DNA from: Saprospiraceae bacterium UBA2329
Lineage (GTDB): Bacteria; Bacteroidota; Bacteroidia; Chitinophagales; Saprospiraceae
Reading direction: 5' to 3'
Assembly: GCA_002344975.1 (NCBI GenBank)
Contig: DDUV01000021.1
Location: forward strand, 1 to 17,516
DNA length: 17,516 bases
The notes below the pieces were generated by a model. That model did no database searches. It was not told the DNA's origin and worked only from the letters and a program-made list of their open reading frames with translations. Positions 1 to 6,989 of the stretch are shown in pieces (the stretch's first letter is position 1; each line of letters opens with the position of its first letter). The position numbers and the translations under genes were made by a program.

Positions 1-195
1 CGTGAAGAACAACTGATCGTGATATGTCTTAAAGGTACTGTCCCCGGGGCAATCTGCTAATCGCTCCTCTATACCCCGACCGTAATGTGCTTCATAGGCC
101 TTCTTGTATAATTCAAGCAATACATTAAACCGCTGATTATCAAACCCAATTACGGCTCTCCATTCTCTTTCGTTTTTTGGCTCTTTCCAATTCAT
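1..195 (-). CDS. IS transposase, N-terminal part (runs off left edge)
   Basis: The minus strand from an ATG at 195 is open for 65 codons to the window edge, beginning MNWKEPKNEREW and containing FDNQRFNVLLELYKKAYEAH. This resembles the N-terminal helical/HTH segment of IS5-like 'transposase family' proteins (DDE superfamily endonuclease 4 type), which cut and paste an insertion sequence. The catalytic DDE core lies outside the window, so activity cannot be judged. The element's end should lie between the ATG and the neighbouring Thg1 remnant (about 196-231), but no inverted repeat can be confirmed without the other end. The family call is from memory of sequence style, not a search. Confidence 0.6.
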   Translation of the reverse strand, partial: MNWKEPKNEREWRAVIGFDNQRFNVLLELYKKAYEAHYGRGIEERLADCPGDSTFKTYHDQLFFT

Positions 196-231
196 GGCTA
201 TATTTTTAGCCCCAAATCTCGTACTTTTCCC

Positions 232-542
232 CTAATTTTGTCGCTGCAACAAGTCTATTATTTTAGTTATAAATTTATTGTAGTCGTCACGCATCGGCAA
301 TTCAAAATCAGCAAATAATTCTCGTCTGTCAACTAAAGCATTTCTATGAGCATCTTCATTTCTCCACCTAAAATAATCTTCTACAAGTTGTCTGTTTGGA
401 AGTTCGGAAAGTCTGCAATCAAAAGCACCAATGCCACCAAGTAAAGAAGAAAATTTCCCACTTGCTTCGCCTGCTAAGATTGATATGTATTTTCTTGTCT
501 TGCGTGAAAATGCAGTTTATCGTCTAAGTCATCAAATTTCAT
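232..542 (-). pseudogene. Thg1-like tRNA-His guanylyltransferase remnant with two internal deletions
   Basis: The minus strand starts at ATG 542 with MKFDDLDDKL, the usual opening of bacterial Thg1-like proteins, then shifts frame at about 514. The next reading frame (about 513 to 232) gives FSRKTRKYISILAGEASGKF, then GAFDCRLSELPNRQLVEDYF and RWRNEDAHRNAL, which match the middle of the family. It then jumps directly (near 330-335) to ELFADFELPMRDDYNKF, a C-terminal-type segment. Thg1 family enzymes add a nucleotide to tRNA 5' ends by 3'-5' polymerisation. Only about 100 codons remain of roughly 250. The catalytic palm segment with the metal-binding aspartates (normally between MKFDDLD and the RKTRKY segment) and the segment after HRNAL are gone, and the first junction is out of frame. 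It is almost certainly non-functional. Confidence 0.85.
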
Positions 543-892
543 TTGTCCCGAGCCGGTTGTATATACGCCACAACGGATATATCGAAAGGCGCATGGCGCG
601 TTTTACTTACCCTTTATGGCGTATCAATCCGAATGCGCGACGGGGCAGCTTCCTTGTTTGAGCAAAGCCTTTCGGAGCTTAGCCGGTCACTTCAGGGATT
701 CAAAGCACTTTTGACGTGTGCAAAGTTAAACCATTCCTTTTGTAAAGTCAACCCCAGGTGCCGAAAAACGCTGTAAAATCAATTCCCGCCCGCGCGCCAT
801 GTACGCCGCTGCCTTCCGGCGCGCTTATCCGGCGGCATCCGCGTCGGAGATTCCCTCCAAAGCCTTATCTTCGCGCCAAAACCTGAGATCAA
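543..892. other. Gene-free stretch between Thg1 remnant and SDR gene
   Basis: No convincing coding sequence was found. Short open frames here have no recognisable product and overlap each other. The stretch holds the minus-strand promoter described separately and a loose inverted repeat, ATACGCCA (563-570) with TGGCGTAT (617-624). The right part is GC-rich and includes a one-mismatch -7-like TATCTTCG (866-873) that could serve the SDR gene. Confidence 0.5.
721..752 (-). promoter_or_regulatory. Bacteroidota-type promoter facing the Thg1 remnant
   Basis: On the minus strand TAACTTTG (728 to 721) is a perfect TAnnTTTG -7 box. A GTTG element (TTG at 751-749) lies 20 bp upstream, close to the TTTG-N19 -33 consensus of Bacteroidota. 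Transcription would start near 714 and run into the Thg1 remnant after a leader of about 170 nt. It has not been shown to be active. Confidence 0.5.
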
Positions 893-1657
893 ATGAGCAG
901 TTGGACGCTGGAAGGCAAATGCGCCCTTGTGACGGGCGGCACCAAAGGAATCGGCTGGGCCATCGCCGAAGAGTTTTTATTGCTGGGAGCCGAGGTGTTC
1001 ATTGTGGCCCGCCATGCGGAGGACGTAGAAGCGCGATTGGCCGAGTGGAAGGGGCGCGGCTTGCCTGCTTACGGTCTTCGTGCCGACGTGACGGCAGCGG
1101 CCGACCGGGCCGCCATGATCGCCGCCGTGGAGCAGCGCTGGGGCCGCTTAGATGTGCTGGTGAACAACGTGGGCATGAACATCCGCAAGCCTTTTGCCGA
1201 TTACGAAGAAGCCGAATACCGCAGTATTTTTGAAACCAACCTGTTCAGCGTGCTGGCCATTACGCGGTTGTGTTTTCCTTTGTTGCAACGCAGTCGGGGC
1301 GCTTCCGTGGTCAACATCAGTTCGGTGGCCGCCTCGGTGGATGTGCGTTCCGGCGCGCCCTACGGCATGACCAAAGCCGCCGAACTCCAACTCACCCGCA
1401 GCCTCGCCGTAGAATGGGCGCCGCTGGGCATTCGGGTCAACGCGGTTTCGCCCTGGTACACGCGCACGCCGCTGGCCGAACCCGTGCTGCGCCAACCCGA
1501 ACGCCTCGAAGGCATCCTGCGCCGCACGCCGCTGGGCCGTATTGCCGAAATGGAGGAACCCGCCGCCGCCGCCGCTTTTCTGGCAATGGACAAATCGTCT
1601 TACATCACGGGACAAAACATTGTGGTGGATGGTGGTATGATGGCGGGCGCTTTGTGA
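893..1657 (+). CDS. Short-chain dehydrogenase/reductase (SDR), classical type
   Basis: A 254-residue NAD(P)H-dependent oxidoreductase, the normal length for a classical SDR. The cofactor-binding motif TGGTKGIG is at residues 14-21 and NNVG at 91-94. The catalytic set is Asn116 (TNLFS), Ser144 (NISS), Tyr157 and Lys161 (YGMTK). The ending GQNIVVDGGM is typical of the family. The overall style resembles tropinone reductase-like or 3-oxoacyl-ACP reductase-like members, but the substrate cannot be read from the sequence. The protein should be cytosolic and tetrameric by family knowledge. The ATG at 893 places the glycine motif at the expected distance from the N-terminus. The gene stands alone, preceded by non-coding DNA and followed by a palindromic repeat. 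Confidence 0.9.
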   Translation: MSSWTLEGKCALVTGGTKGIGWAIAEEFLLLGAEVFIVARHAEDVEARLAEWKGRGLPAYGLRADVTAAADRAAMIAAVEQRWGRLDVLVNNVGMNIRKPFADYEEAEYRSIFETNLFSVLAITRLCFPLLQRSRGASVVNISSVAASVDVRSGAPYGMTKAAELQLTRSLAVEWAPLGIRVNAVSPWYTRTPLAEPVLRQPERLEGILRRTPLGRIAEMEEPAAAAAFLAMDKSSYITGQNIVVDGGMMAGAL

Positions 1658-1730
1658 GATTTTGAAGGAATCATCGGGTTATTCGTACCTTCGCCGGGTG
1701 TGTGTGGGATTTCTAAATGTATTCTTGAAG

Positions 1731-1944
1731 TGACTATTCAGTCGCCCTGCAAAAAGCTGCGACCACGCCACAGGCGTGGTTCGAGTCACGAGTTTGATTT
1801 CCCAAAATGAAAAAGGGCCTTTTTTCAAGGCGAGATTTTGAAATTTTCCCAAATGGAAAATCTTATTTTTGAACAAAAAAACAACCACGCAGGGCGTGGT
1901 CGTGGCTTGCAGCTTGTAGCTTTAGGGGATATGCTGAATAGTTA
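1731..1944. repeat. ~214-bp palindromic MITE/REP-like intergenic element
   Basis: The terminal 11 bp (1731-1741 and 1934-1944) are inverted repeats with one mismatch; the core ACTATTCAG pairs exactly with CTGAATAGT. Inside, AAGCTGC (1754-1760) pairs with GCAGCTT (1909-1915). Each arm carries its own perfect hairpin on the same ACCACGC/GCGTGGT stem: 1762-1780 (8-bp stem, ACA loop) and 1884-1900 (7-bp stem, AGG loop). A third A/T-rich hairpin (GAAAAAGG, CCTTTTTTC) sits near 1809-1826. It fills most of the 323-bp gap between the SDR and ccmC-like genes and encodes nothing credible. A target-site duplication is not obvious. Confidence 0.6.
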
Positions 1945-1980
1945 CAAATACTTTTTATCAACGACAACACTTGTTCTCAA

Positions 1981-3045
1981 ATGAAATGGATTCAACAACA
2001 CGGGTGGAAAGCGCTGGGCGTTTTATTGCTGCTGTATGCCTTTACAGCGGGGCTTTTGGTGCCGCTCAAGCCGGGCATTCTCACCGCAAGCCCGCAACTG
2101 CTGCGCGCCGGTTCGGAGGTGACGCTGCGCATTCGGGGTTACAATAGTTTTTATCAGGAAGGGCAAGCCGGTCTGCGGGCCTGGCTGAAGTTGGACAAGG
2201 AGCGGGCCTTGGCGGCAAGTTCCATTCAGGCGGTATCCGAAACGGAATTGGACGCCGTTTTCCAAATCCCGGCGGTGCTGCCCATTGCTGCCAAAACCAC
2301 CCCGATGACCCTCATTCTCGACAATGTAGTTGACGGCCCTTCTGTGTTGCCCGACGCCGTTTCCGTCACGCAGGAGGCGGTGGATTCCCTTGCCGGCGCG
2401 GCAGCTTGGCTTAATTCGCCCGTTCAAAAACTGCATCCCGGCCCCACCGGCATTCGCTTCCCGTTCAGAAACATCCTTTACGAAACCATCCGCAATACCT
2501 ATTTTCATGTGGCGCTTTGGTTTGCCATGCTCCTGCTTTTTATCGGCTCGGTGCGGCACAGCGCCCGCTATCTGCGCCGTCAGGATGCGGAAGACGACCG
2601 CCGCGCGGCTGCATACACGCGGGTGGGCGTTATGTTCGGCATTCTGGGATTGGTCACGGGCGCTATTTGGGCCAAAAACACCTGGAACGCCTACTGGAGC
2701 TGGGATGTGAAACAAAATATGACCGCCATTGCGCTGTTCATTTACATCGCTTATTTCATCTTGCGCGCCGCTTTTGAAGACGCCGAGCGCAAAGCCCGTC
2801 TTTCAGCGGTGTATAATGTGTTCGCTTTTGTGGCGCTCATTCCGCTCATCTTTGTCATTCCGCGCCTCACCGACAGTCTGCACCCCGGCGCGGGCGGCAA
2901 CCCGGCATTGGGCGGCGAAGACTTGGACAATACCATGCGCATGATTTTTTATCCGGCCATCATCGGCTGGACGCTGCTGGGCGCGTGGATGGCACAACTC
3001 AACTACCGCATAGACCGCTTAGCCGACCTCCACGACGATGTATGA
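1981..3045 (+). CDS. CcmC/CcsA-type cytochrome c biogenesis (heme handling) membrane protein
   Basis: A 354-residue membrane protein. The first TM is at about residues 11-28, followed by a periplasmic segment (about 30-165) and then several TMs (about 174-190, 213-229, 246-262, 278-294, 321-340). The tryptophan-rich heme-binding motif of the CcmC/CcsA/CcmF superfamily is visible as WAKNTWNAYWSWD at 230-242. It is flanked by candidate heme-ligand histidines in NTYFHVALW (His176) and SLHPGAGG (His301). By family knowledge it binds heme at the outer face of the membrane for attachment to apocytochromes c. The N-terminal periplasmic domain is longer than in proteobacterial CcmC. No ccmA, ccmB, ccmE or ccmF lies beside it; the next gene overlaps it by ATGA. 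Confidence 0.85.
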   Translation: MKWIQQHGWKALGVLLLLYAFTAGLLVPLKPGILTASPQLLRAGSEVTLRIRGYNSFYQEGQAGLRAWLKLDKERALAASSIQAVSETELDAVFQIPAVLPIAAKTTPMTLILDNVVDGPSVLPDAVSVTQEAVDSLAGAAAWLNSPVQKLHPGPTGIRFPFRNILYETIRNTYFHVALWFAMLLLFIGSVRHSARYLRRQDAEDDRRAAAYTRVGVMFGILGLVTGAIWAKNTWNAYWSWDVKQNMTAIALFIYIAYFILRAAFEDAERKARLSAVYNVFAFVALIPLIFVIPRLTDSLHPGAGGNPALGGEDLDNTMRMIFYPAIIGWTLLGAWMAQLNYRIDRLADLHDDV

Positions 3046-4256
3046 CTGAGCTTGCTCCCATCGAAAAAGTGTGTATTCAGCTCCTGCTGAAGGCTCCGTT
3101 TTACGGGCATTTTCTCATGGGTATTCCCAAATCGTTTGATGAGCATGTAGAAACGGCTTGCGTAAGTCTCTACCGGCGCAACATGATTCAGTTGAAGATC
3201 AATCCCGCCTTTTGGGCCGCTTTGTCGGAAGACCACAAACTGGGGTTGATACAACACGAGGTGCTCCACATCGCACTGCGGCATCTCAACCGCGTCACAG
3301 CATTTACACACCGAAGGCTTTTTAATATTGCCGCCGATCTTGTTGTGAATCAATACATTGAACCGCCGTTATTGCCACCGGACAGCATTCTGCCCGAACA
3401 ACTGCTGCCCTGGGAACCCATCTTAGGCTACCGCATTGAAAAAGAGCAGGGCATAGATTATTACTACGCTATCCTGTTGGACATCCTGCAAAAAATCCCG
3501 CTCCCGGCTCCCGGCAACGGCATGGCCAAAGATGCTGCGGAAGGGCTGTCATCCTGGCTTCAGGACGACAACAAAGCGATGCGACGACATGTCCTCTGGG
3601 ATGAAATCACCCGATTGGACAGCAGCGAAGAACGCATTTTGGAGCAGTTTGTCCGCAATGCTTCCCGGCAGGCCTTAGACCGCACCCGGCACAAGCCAAG
3701 CGGCAGGCTCCCCGCAGCACTCCGGGAAATGGTGGAACACATACATCTGGAACCGCCCCGCGTGAACTGGCGCCGGACATTGCGCCTGTTTGCGGCGTCC
3801 GGCACGAGTACCTGGTTGAAAAGTACCATCCGAAAACCCTCCAAACGGTACGGCACGGTGCCCGGTATCAAGCTGAACCGCCATCATCGGCTCGCCATTG
3901 TACTCGACACGTCGGGAAGCATTCGTACAGATGAAATGCGCCTGTTTTTCAGCGAAGTATGGCAAATATGGCGGCGCGGGGCACAGATCACCATCATCGA
4001 ATGTGACGCCAAAATTCAGAATGTATATCCCTACGCAGGCAGCACCCCCGACGCCGTCAGCGGTAGGGGAGGCACCCGTTTCGACGAGCCGCTCCGGTGG
4101 GCCAACGAACACCTGCCCGATGCGCTCATCTATTTCACCGACGGTCATGCGCCGCCGCCCCAAACGGCCTTGAGAAGACCTGTGCTGTGGGTCATCACGC
4201 CGCAGGGAAAAGAAGATGTATCGCATTTGCCCGGGCGGGTGCTGCGGATGGTATAG
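3042..4256 (+). CDS. DUF2201-type predicted metallopeptidase fused to VWA-like domain
   Basis: A 404-residue cytosolic protein. An N-terminal metallopeptidase-like domain carries a zinc-type HEVLH motif at 72-76 followed by IALRH (His81). The C-terminal VWA-like domain has a MIDAS-type DTSGS at 289-293 and a later TDG with Asp367. This order is that of the DUF2201/VWA-like proteins usually found beside MoxR AAA+ ATPases, where they are thought to help assemble or metallate protein complexes. I choose the ATG at 3042, because it overlaps the ccmC-like stop codon as ATGA; an upstream in-frame ATG at 2985 would read deep into that gene. No MoxR gene is in the window. Function here is inferred only. 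Confidence 0.8.
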   Translation: MTELAPIEKVCIQLLLKAPFYGHFLMGIPKSFDEHVETACVSLYRRNMIQLKINPAFWAALSEDHKLGLIQHEVLHIALRHLNRVTAFTHRRLFNIAADLVVNQYIEPPLLPPDSILPEQLLPWEPILGYRIEKEQGIDYYYAILLDILQKIPLPAPGNGMAKDAAEGLSSWLQDDNKAMRRHVLWDEITRLDSSEERILEQFVRNASRQALDRTRHKPSGRLPAALREMVEHIHLEPPRVNWRRTLRLFAASGTSTWLKSTIRKPSKRYGTVPGIKLNRHHRLAIVLDTSGSIRTDEMRLFFSEVWQIWRRGAQITIIECDAKIQNVYPYAGSTPDAVSGRGGTRFDEPLRWANEHLPDALIYFTDGHAPPPQTALRRPVLWVITPQGKEDVSHLPGRVLRMV

Positions 4257-4354
4257 GCATGACCTTTGAAAAAATACCGCTCCTTGCGATTTGACTTTTT
4301 TGTAATACAAAATTCTTGAATCCCTCATTTATTCAAAAAAAATTGAAAAAAATG

Positions 4355-4383
4355 CTTGTTTATTCAAACTGATATTATCTTTG
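4355..4383 (+). promoter_or_regulatory. Promoter of the DoxX-like gene
   Basis: CTTG (4355-4358), a 17-bp spacer and a perfect -7 box TATCTTTG (4376-4383) match the Bacteroidota TTTG/TAnnTTTG layout. The start would be near 4390, giving a leader of about 45 nt before the ATG. The surrounding 80 bp are strongly AT-rich compared with the flanking genes. Confidence 0.65.
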
Positions 4384-4436
4384 TCAGAACGATTGTATCT
4401 ACACCTATTTTCATCACTTTTAAAAATTGACCAACT

Positions 4437-4799
4437 ATGAATGCAGTTCTCAACTTAGGCAAGTACTTGTTTGCCCTCCCCTTTGCCGTTTTTGGGGCAT
4501 TCCATTTTATGGGACTTGACAGCATGGCCTCCTGGGCGCCGGGCGGTAAAGTCGGCGTCATCGTTTCCGGCGTGGCGCTTATCGCTGCTGCCGTGAGCAT
4601 AATTATTGGTAAATTAGACAAGCTGGCGTCTGTGCTGCTCGCAGTGATGATGTTGCTCTTTGTAGCGCTCATTCATGCCAAGGGCGCATCTTCCGGAGAC
4701 CAGGCTGCAACGGGCAATTTGCTGAAAGACCTCATGCTGGCCGGCGCTGCACTGATGTATGCCAAGACCATGGCGAAGGACAATGCTGTAATCGGCTAA
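4437..4799 (+). CDS. DoxX-like four-helix inner membrane protein
   Basis: A 120-residue hydrophobic protein with four predicted TM helices (about residues 5-25, 37-57, 63-83, 92-108). The N-terminus (NLGKYLFALPFAVFGAFHFM) is characteristic of the DoxX/DoxD-like family common in Bacteroidota. Members are linked to redox or oxidative-stress functions, but most have no proven biochemical role. It is monocistronic by appearance, with its own promoter and followed by 170 bp without a gene. A 7-bp GC-rich hairpin (4826-4856) lies after it but lacks a following T-run, so termination there is uncertain. Confidence 0.75.
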   Translation: MNAVLNLGKYLFALPFAVFGAFHFMGLDSMASWAPGGKVGVIVSGVALIAAAVSIIIGKLDKLASVLLAVMMLLFVALIHAKGASSGDQAATGNLLKDLMLAGAALMYAKTMAKDNAVIG

Positions 4800-4911
4800 G
4801 TTTTTTTGTAATTCAAGAATGCGCGAAGGGCGGGCGGAGTGATTCCTCTCGCCCTTTGTCGTTGGATGCAACCGGCGCCGGATACGAGGTGTTTTTATGG
4901 CGTTTAGCTTG

Positions 4912-4942
4912 GTGAAGGGGCGACTGGCCGTCACCCCTTCAC
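4912..4942. promoter_or_regulatory. Strong dyad upstream of the HMA gene (possible operator)
   Basis: GTGAAGGGGCGAC (4912-4924) pairs with GTCACCCCTTCAC (4930-4942) with a single mismatch around a 5-nt loop, TGGCC. TTTAG/CTAAA (4903-4907, 4942-4946) partly extends it. The dyad ends 13 bp before the -7 box of the next gene, so it covers where the -33 element should be. No T-run follows, which argues against a terminator. A repressor or metal-sensor operator is an inference. Confidence 0.45.
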
Positions 4943-4955
4943 TAAACCGCGCACT

Positions 4956-4963
4956 TATATTTG
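4956..4963 (+). promoter_or_regulatory. -7 box placing a leaderless start on the HMA gene
   Basis: TATATTTG is a perfect TAnnTTTG box only 6 nt before the ATG at 4970. Transcription would begin at or very near the start codon. No good -33 TTTG is seen, because the strong dyad occupies that position. Confidence 0.5.
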
Positions 4964-4969
4964 TCCGAC

Positions 4970-5326
4970 ATGAAAAATCTTCTCTTTTTGGCCCTGCTTT
5001 TCATAGCTGCGGGAGCCGCTCAGGCCCAAACCGATCAGTTTACGGTGTATGTGGAGGGGCTTACCTGCCCGATATGCTCCGGCGGTTTGGAAACCAAATT
5101 CAAAGCCGTCAAAGGCATTGCTCAGGTAAAAGCCGATTTCAAAACCGGTAAAATGACTTTTACCATGCCGCCCCGTTACAAAATGCAAATGAGCGAAATA
5201 AAAGAGCGCGTGGCCAAAGCCGGCTATGCTGCCAAAGGTATTTTGGTGCGCCGCTCCGACGGTAAAACCGAAAAATGGGGCGAACTCAAATCCATTGCCC
5301 CGCCCGTCACAGGTCCCGGCTCGTAA
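4970..5326 (+). CDS. Secreted heavy-metal-associated (HMA) domain protein
   Basis: A 118-residue protein. The signal peptide is clear (MKNLLFLALLFIAAGAAQA, cleavage about residue 19/20). An HMA (CopZ/Atx1-like) fold follows with a metal-binding GLTCPIC segment, Cys33 and Cys36, then GGLETKFKAVKGI. By family knowledge it binds a soft metal such as Cu(I) or Zn; here it should act in the periplasm. I choose the ATG at 4970 rather than TTG at 4961, because it opens directly on the signal peptide and fits the promoter box. The stop overlaps the start of the next gene (TAATG), so the two are probably co-translated. CPIC in place of the usual CxxC spacer residues is a mild variant. Confidence 0.8.
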   Translation: MKNLLFLALLFIAAGAAQAQTDQFTVYVEGLTCPICSGGLETKFKAVKGIAQVKADFKTGKMTFTMPPRYKMQMSEIKERVAKAGYAAKGILVRRSDGKTEKWGELKSIAPPVTGPGS

Positions 5327-6438
5327 TGCGCATTGCCGTTAATGCTCGTTTTTTGCTGCCCGGCCGCATGGAAGGTATCGGGCGGTTTACATGGGAAGTC
5401 GCCCGCCGCTTGGTGGATCGTTTTCCCGATGACGAGTTTATCTTCTTATTCGACCGCCCCTTCGATTCCGCCTGGCTGCCTTCCGGCAACGTGAAGCCCG
5501 TGGTAGCAGCGCCGCCGGCCCGGCACCCTTTGTTGTGGTACGCCTGGTTTGAATGGGCGGTTCCTATGGCTTTGCAACGCCACCGGGCCGATGTTTTTTT
5601 CTCGCCGGATGGGTATTGCTCTCTGCGCAGTTCCGTTCCAACGGTGATGGTCACGCACGATCTGGCGCATCTGCACTTTCCGGAGGCAGTGCCGGGCTTG
5701 GTGCGGCGGTATTACCAATATTTCGTTCCTAAGTTTTTGGAGCGCGCCGAACGGATCGTTGCCGTTTCGGAATATACGGCCCACGACATTGAGCTTCAGT
5801 ACGGGATTCCCCGCCCCAAAATATCGGTTGCCTGCAATGGCTGCGACCCTGCGTTCAGGCCGCTTTCGGAAGCAGAAAAACAGCGCGTTCGGGAGCAATA
5901 CGCCCGCGGATTGCCTTATTTTTTCTACATCGGCGCCATGCACCCCCGCAAAAACATACCCCGACTCATCGCCGCTTTTGATCAATTCAAAACCAACAGC
6001 GGCTCGCCGGCGCTGCTCTTGCTGGCCGGGCGAATGGCCTGGCAAACAGGCGAAATACGCAGCGCTTTCGATGCGGCGGCACATCGCAACGACATTATTT
6101 TTTTAGGCTATGTGCCCGACGAGGTACTCCCATCGCTTACCGGCGCGGCGCTGGCGCTCACTTATGTGTCTCTTTTTGAGGGGTTTGGCGTGCCCGTTCT
6201 GGAGGCGCTGCACTGCGAAGTGCCGGTATTGCACTCCAACATTTCATCCATGCCGGAGGTAGCCGGCGAGGCCGGGTGGCCGGTCAATCCCCATTCAGAG
6301 CAGTCTATTGCGGAAGGCTTGTTGCGCTTGTGGAGCGATGACTCCCTGCGCCGGCAATTGACAGGGCAGGCCGCGGCGCAACGCGCGAAATTTTCCTGGG
6401 AACGCGCTGCGGATGTAGTGGCCGGGGTATTGCGCTAA
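5326..6438 (+). CDS. GT4-family glycosyltransferase
   Basis: A 370-residue GT-B fold enzyme that transfers a sugar from a nucleotide-sugar donor. The N-terminal acceptor domain starts MRIAVNARFL with GRMEGIGRF, and the linker has VTHDLAHLHFP and VAVSEYTA. The C-terminal donor domain begins YIGAMHPRKNI (201-211) and contains the EX7E signature EGFGVPVLE (Glu295, Glu303), followed by NISSMPEVAGEAG. This is the style of mannosyl/glucosyl GT4 enzymes of surface polysaccharide synthesis. The ATG at 5326 overlaps the HMA stop as TAATG; an upstream in-frame start would read inside that gene. The stop overlaps the stop of convergent coaD by 3 bp. The acceptor is unknown, and no other polysaccharide gene is near. 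Confidence 0.88.
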   Translation: MRIAVNARFLLPGRMEGIGRFTWEVARRLVDRFPDDEFIFLFDRPFDSAWLPSGNVKPVVAAPPARHPLLWYAWFEWAVPMALQRHRADVFFSPDGYCSLRSSVPTVMVTHDLAHLHFPEAVPGLVRRYYQYFVPKFLERAERIVAVSEYTAHDIELQYGIPRPKISVACNGCDPAFRPLSEAEKQRVREQYARGLPYFFYIGAMHPRKNIPRLIAAFDQFKTNSGSPALLLLAGRMAWQTGEIRSAFDAAAHRNDIIFLGYVPDEVLPSLTGAALALTYVSLFEGFGVPVLEALHCEVPVLHSNISSMPEVAGEAGWPVNPHSEQSIAEGLLRLWSDDSLRRQLTGQAAAQRAKFSWERAADVVAGVLR

Positions 6439-6908
6439 TCAGCCCCGTGCTCTACCACCACCTCCGGCGGCAAAAACGGCCCGGCATCGCCGCCGCCGCG
6501 AATGATTTCCCGGACGATGGTGGAGCTGATGTGAGAAAAATTGGGGCGGCTGATGAGAAAGATCGTATCCACGCCGTGCCCTACAATGTCGTTGAGTTGG
6601 GAAATGGTCTTTTCGTAGTCAAAATCGGAGGCATTGCGCAGCCCTCGTACAAGAAAACGCGCCCCGATGCGCATACAGTAGTGCGCCGTCAGCCCCTCAA
6701 AAAAGTCCACGCGCACTTTAGGCTCGCCGGCAAAAACATCCTGGAGCCATTGCAATCGCTGTTCGAGACTGAACAGGTATTTTTTCTGAGAATTGACGCC
6801 GATGGCCACCACCACCTCGTCAAACAAAGGCAGCGCCCGGCGAACAATTTCCACATGGCCGGTGGTGATGGGGTCGAAAGAGCCAGGAAAAACGGCAATT
6901 TTTGGCAT
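6435..6908 (-). CDS. coaD: Phosphopantetheine adenylyltransferase (PPAT)
   Basis: A 157-residue enzyme of coenzyme A synthesis that joins 4'-phosphopantetheine and ATP to dephospho-CoA. The nucleotidyltransferase motif GSFDPITTGH is at 9-18, RGLRNASDFDYE at 88-99, and ISSTIVRE at 127-134. All are diagnostic, and the length is normal. I place the start at ATG 6908 (MPKIAVFPGS), because the in-frame extension to 6971 adds a non-conserved 21 residues through AT-rich promoter-like DNA. It is convergent with the glycosyltransferase and divergent from the cysteine-rich gene. It should be a cytosolic housekeeping hexamer. Confidence 0.95.
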   Translation of the reverse strand: MPKIAVFPGSFDPITTGHVEIVRRALPLFDEVVVAIGVNSQKKYLFSLEQRLQWLQDVFAGEPKVRVDFFEGLTAHYCMRIGARFLVRGLRNASDFDYEKTISQLNDIVGHGVDTIFLISRPNFSHISSTIVREIIRGGGDAGPFLPPEVVVEHGAD

Positions 6909-6989
6909 AATTTGGTCAAATTTTGGATGCGGCGGCAATTTTAAGAAAATGTTAAAAAAACAGTAACACAATTATACTTGGAAAGTCCG

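Noticed and set aside
563..624. Inverted repeat ATACGCCA/TGGCGTAT as an IS end or operator
   Set aside because: Only 8 bp, spaced 46 bp apart, and not near a transposase boundary; chance is likely.
431..776. Two overlapping short plus-strand frames (76-77 codons)
   Set aside because: They run antisense to the Thg1 remnant or through non-coding DNA, and show no family-like features.
799..1233. Plus-strand 144-codon frame overlapping the SDR start
   Set aside because: Arg/Gly-rich out-of-frame translation of the SDR gene, with no motif.
2023..2715. Minus-strand 230-codon frame opposite the ccmC-like gene
   Set aside because: Antisense shadow; the plus strand carries the WAKNTWNAYWSWD heme motif and a sensible TM pattern.
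4826..4856. Hairpin AAGGGCG/CGCCCTT after the DoxX-like gene as a terminator
   Set aside because: The loop is 17 nt and no T-run follows on the plus strand; on the minus strand the T-run is too far away.
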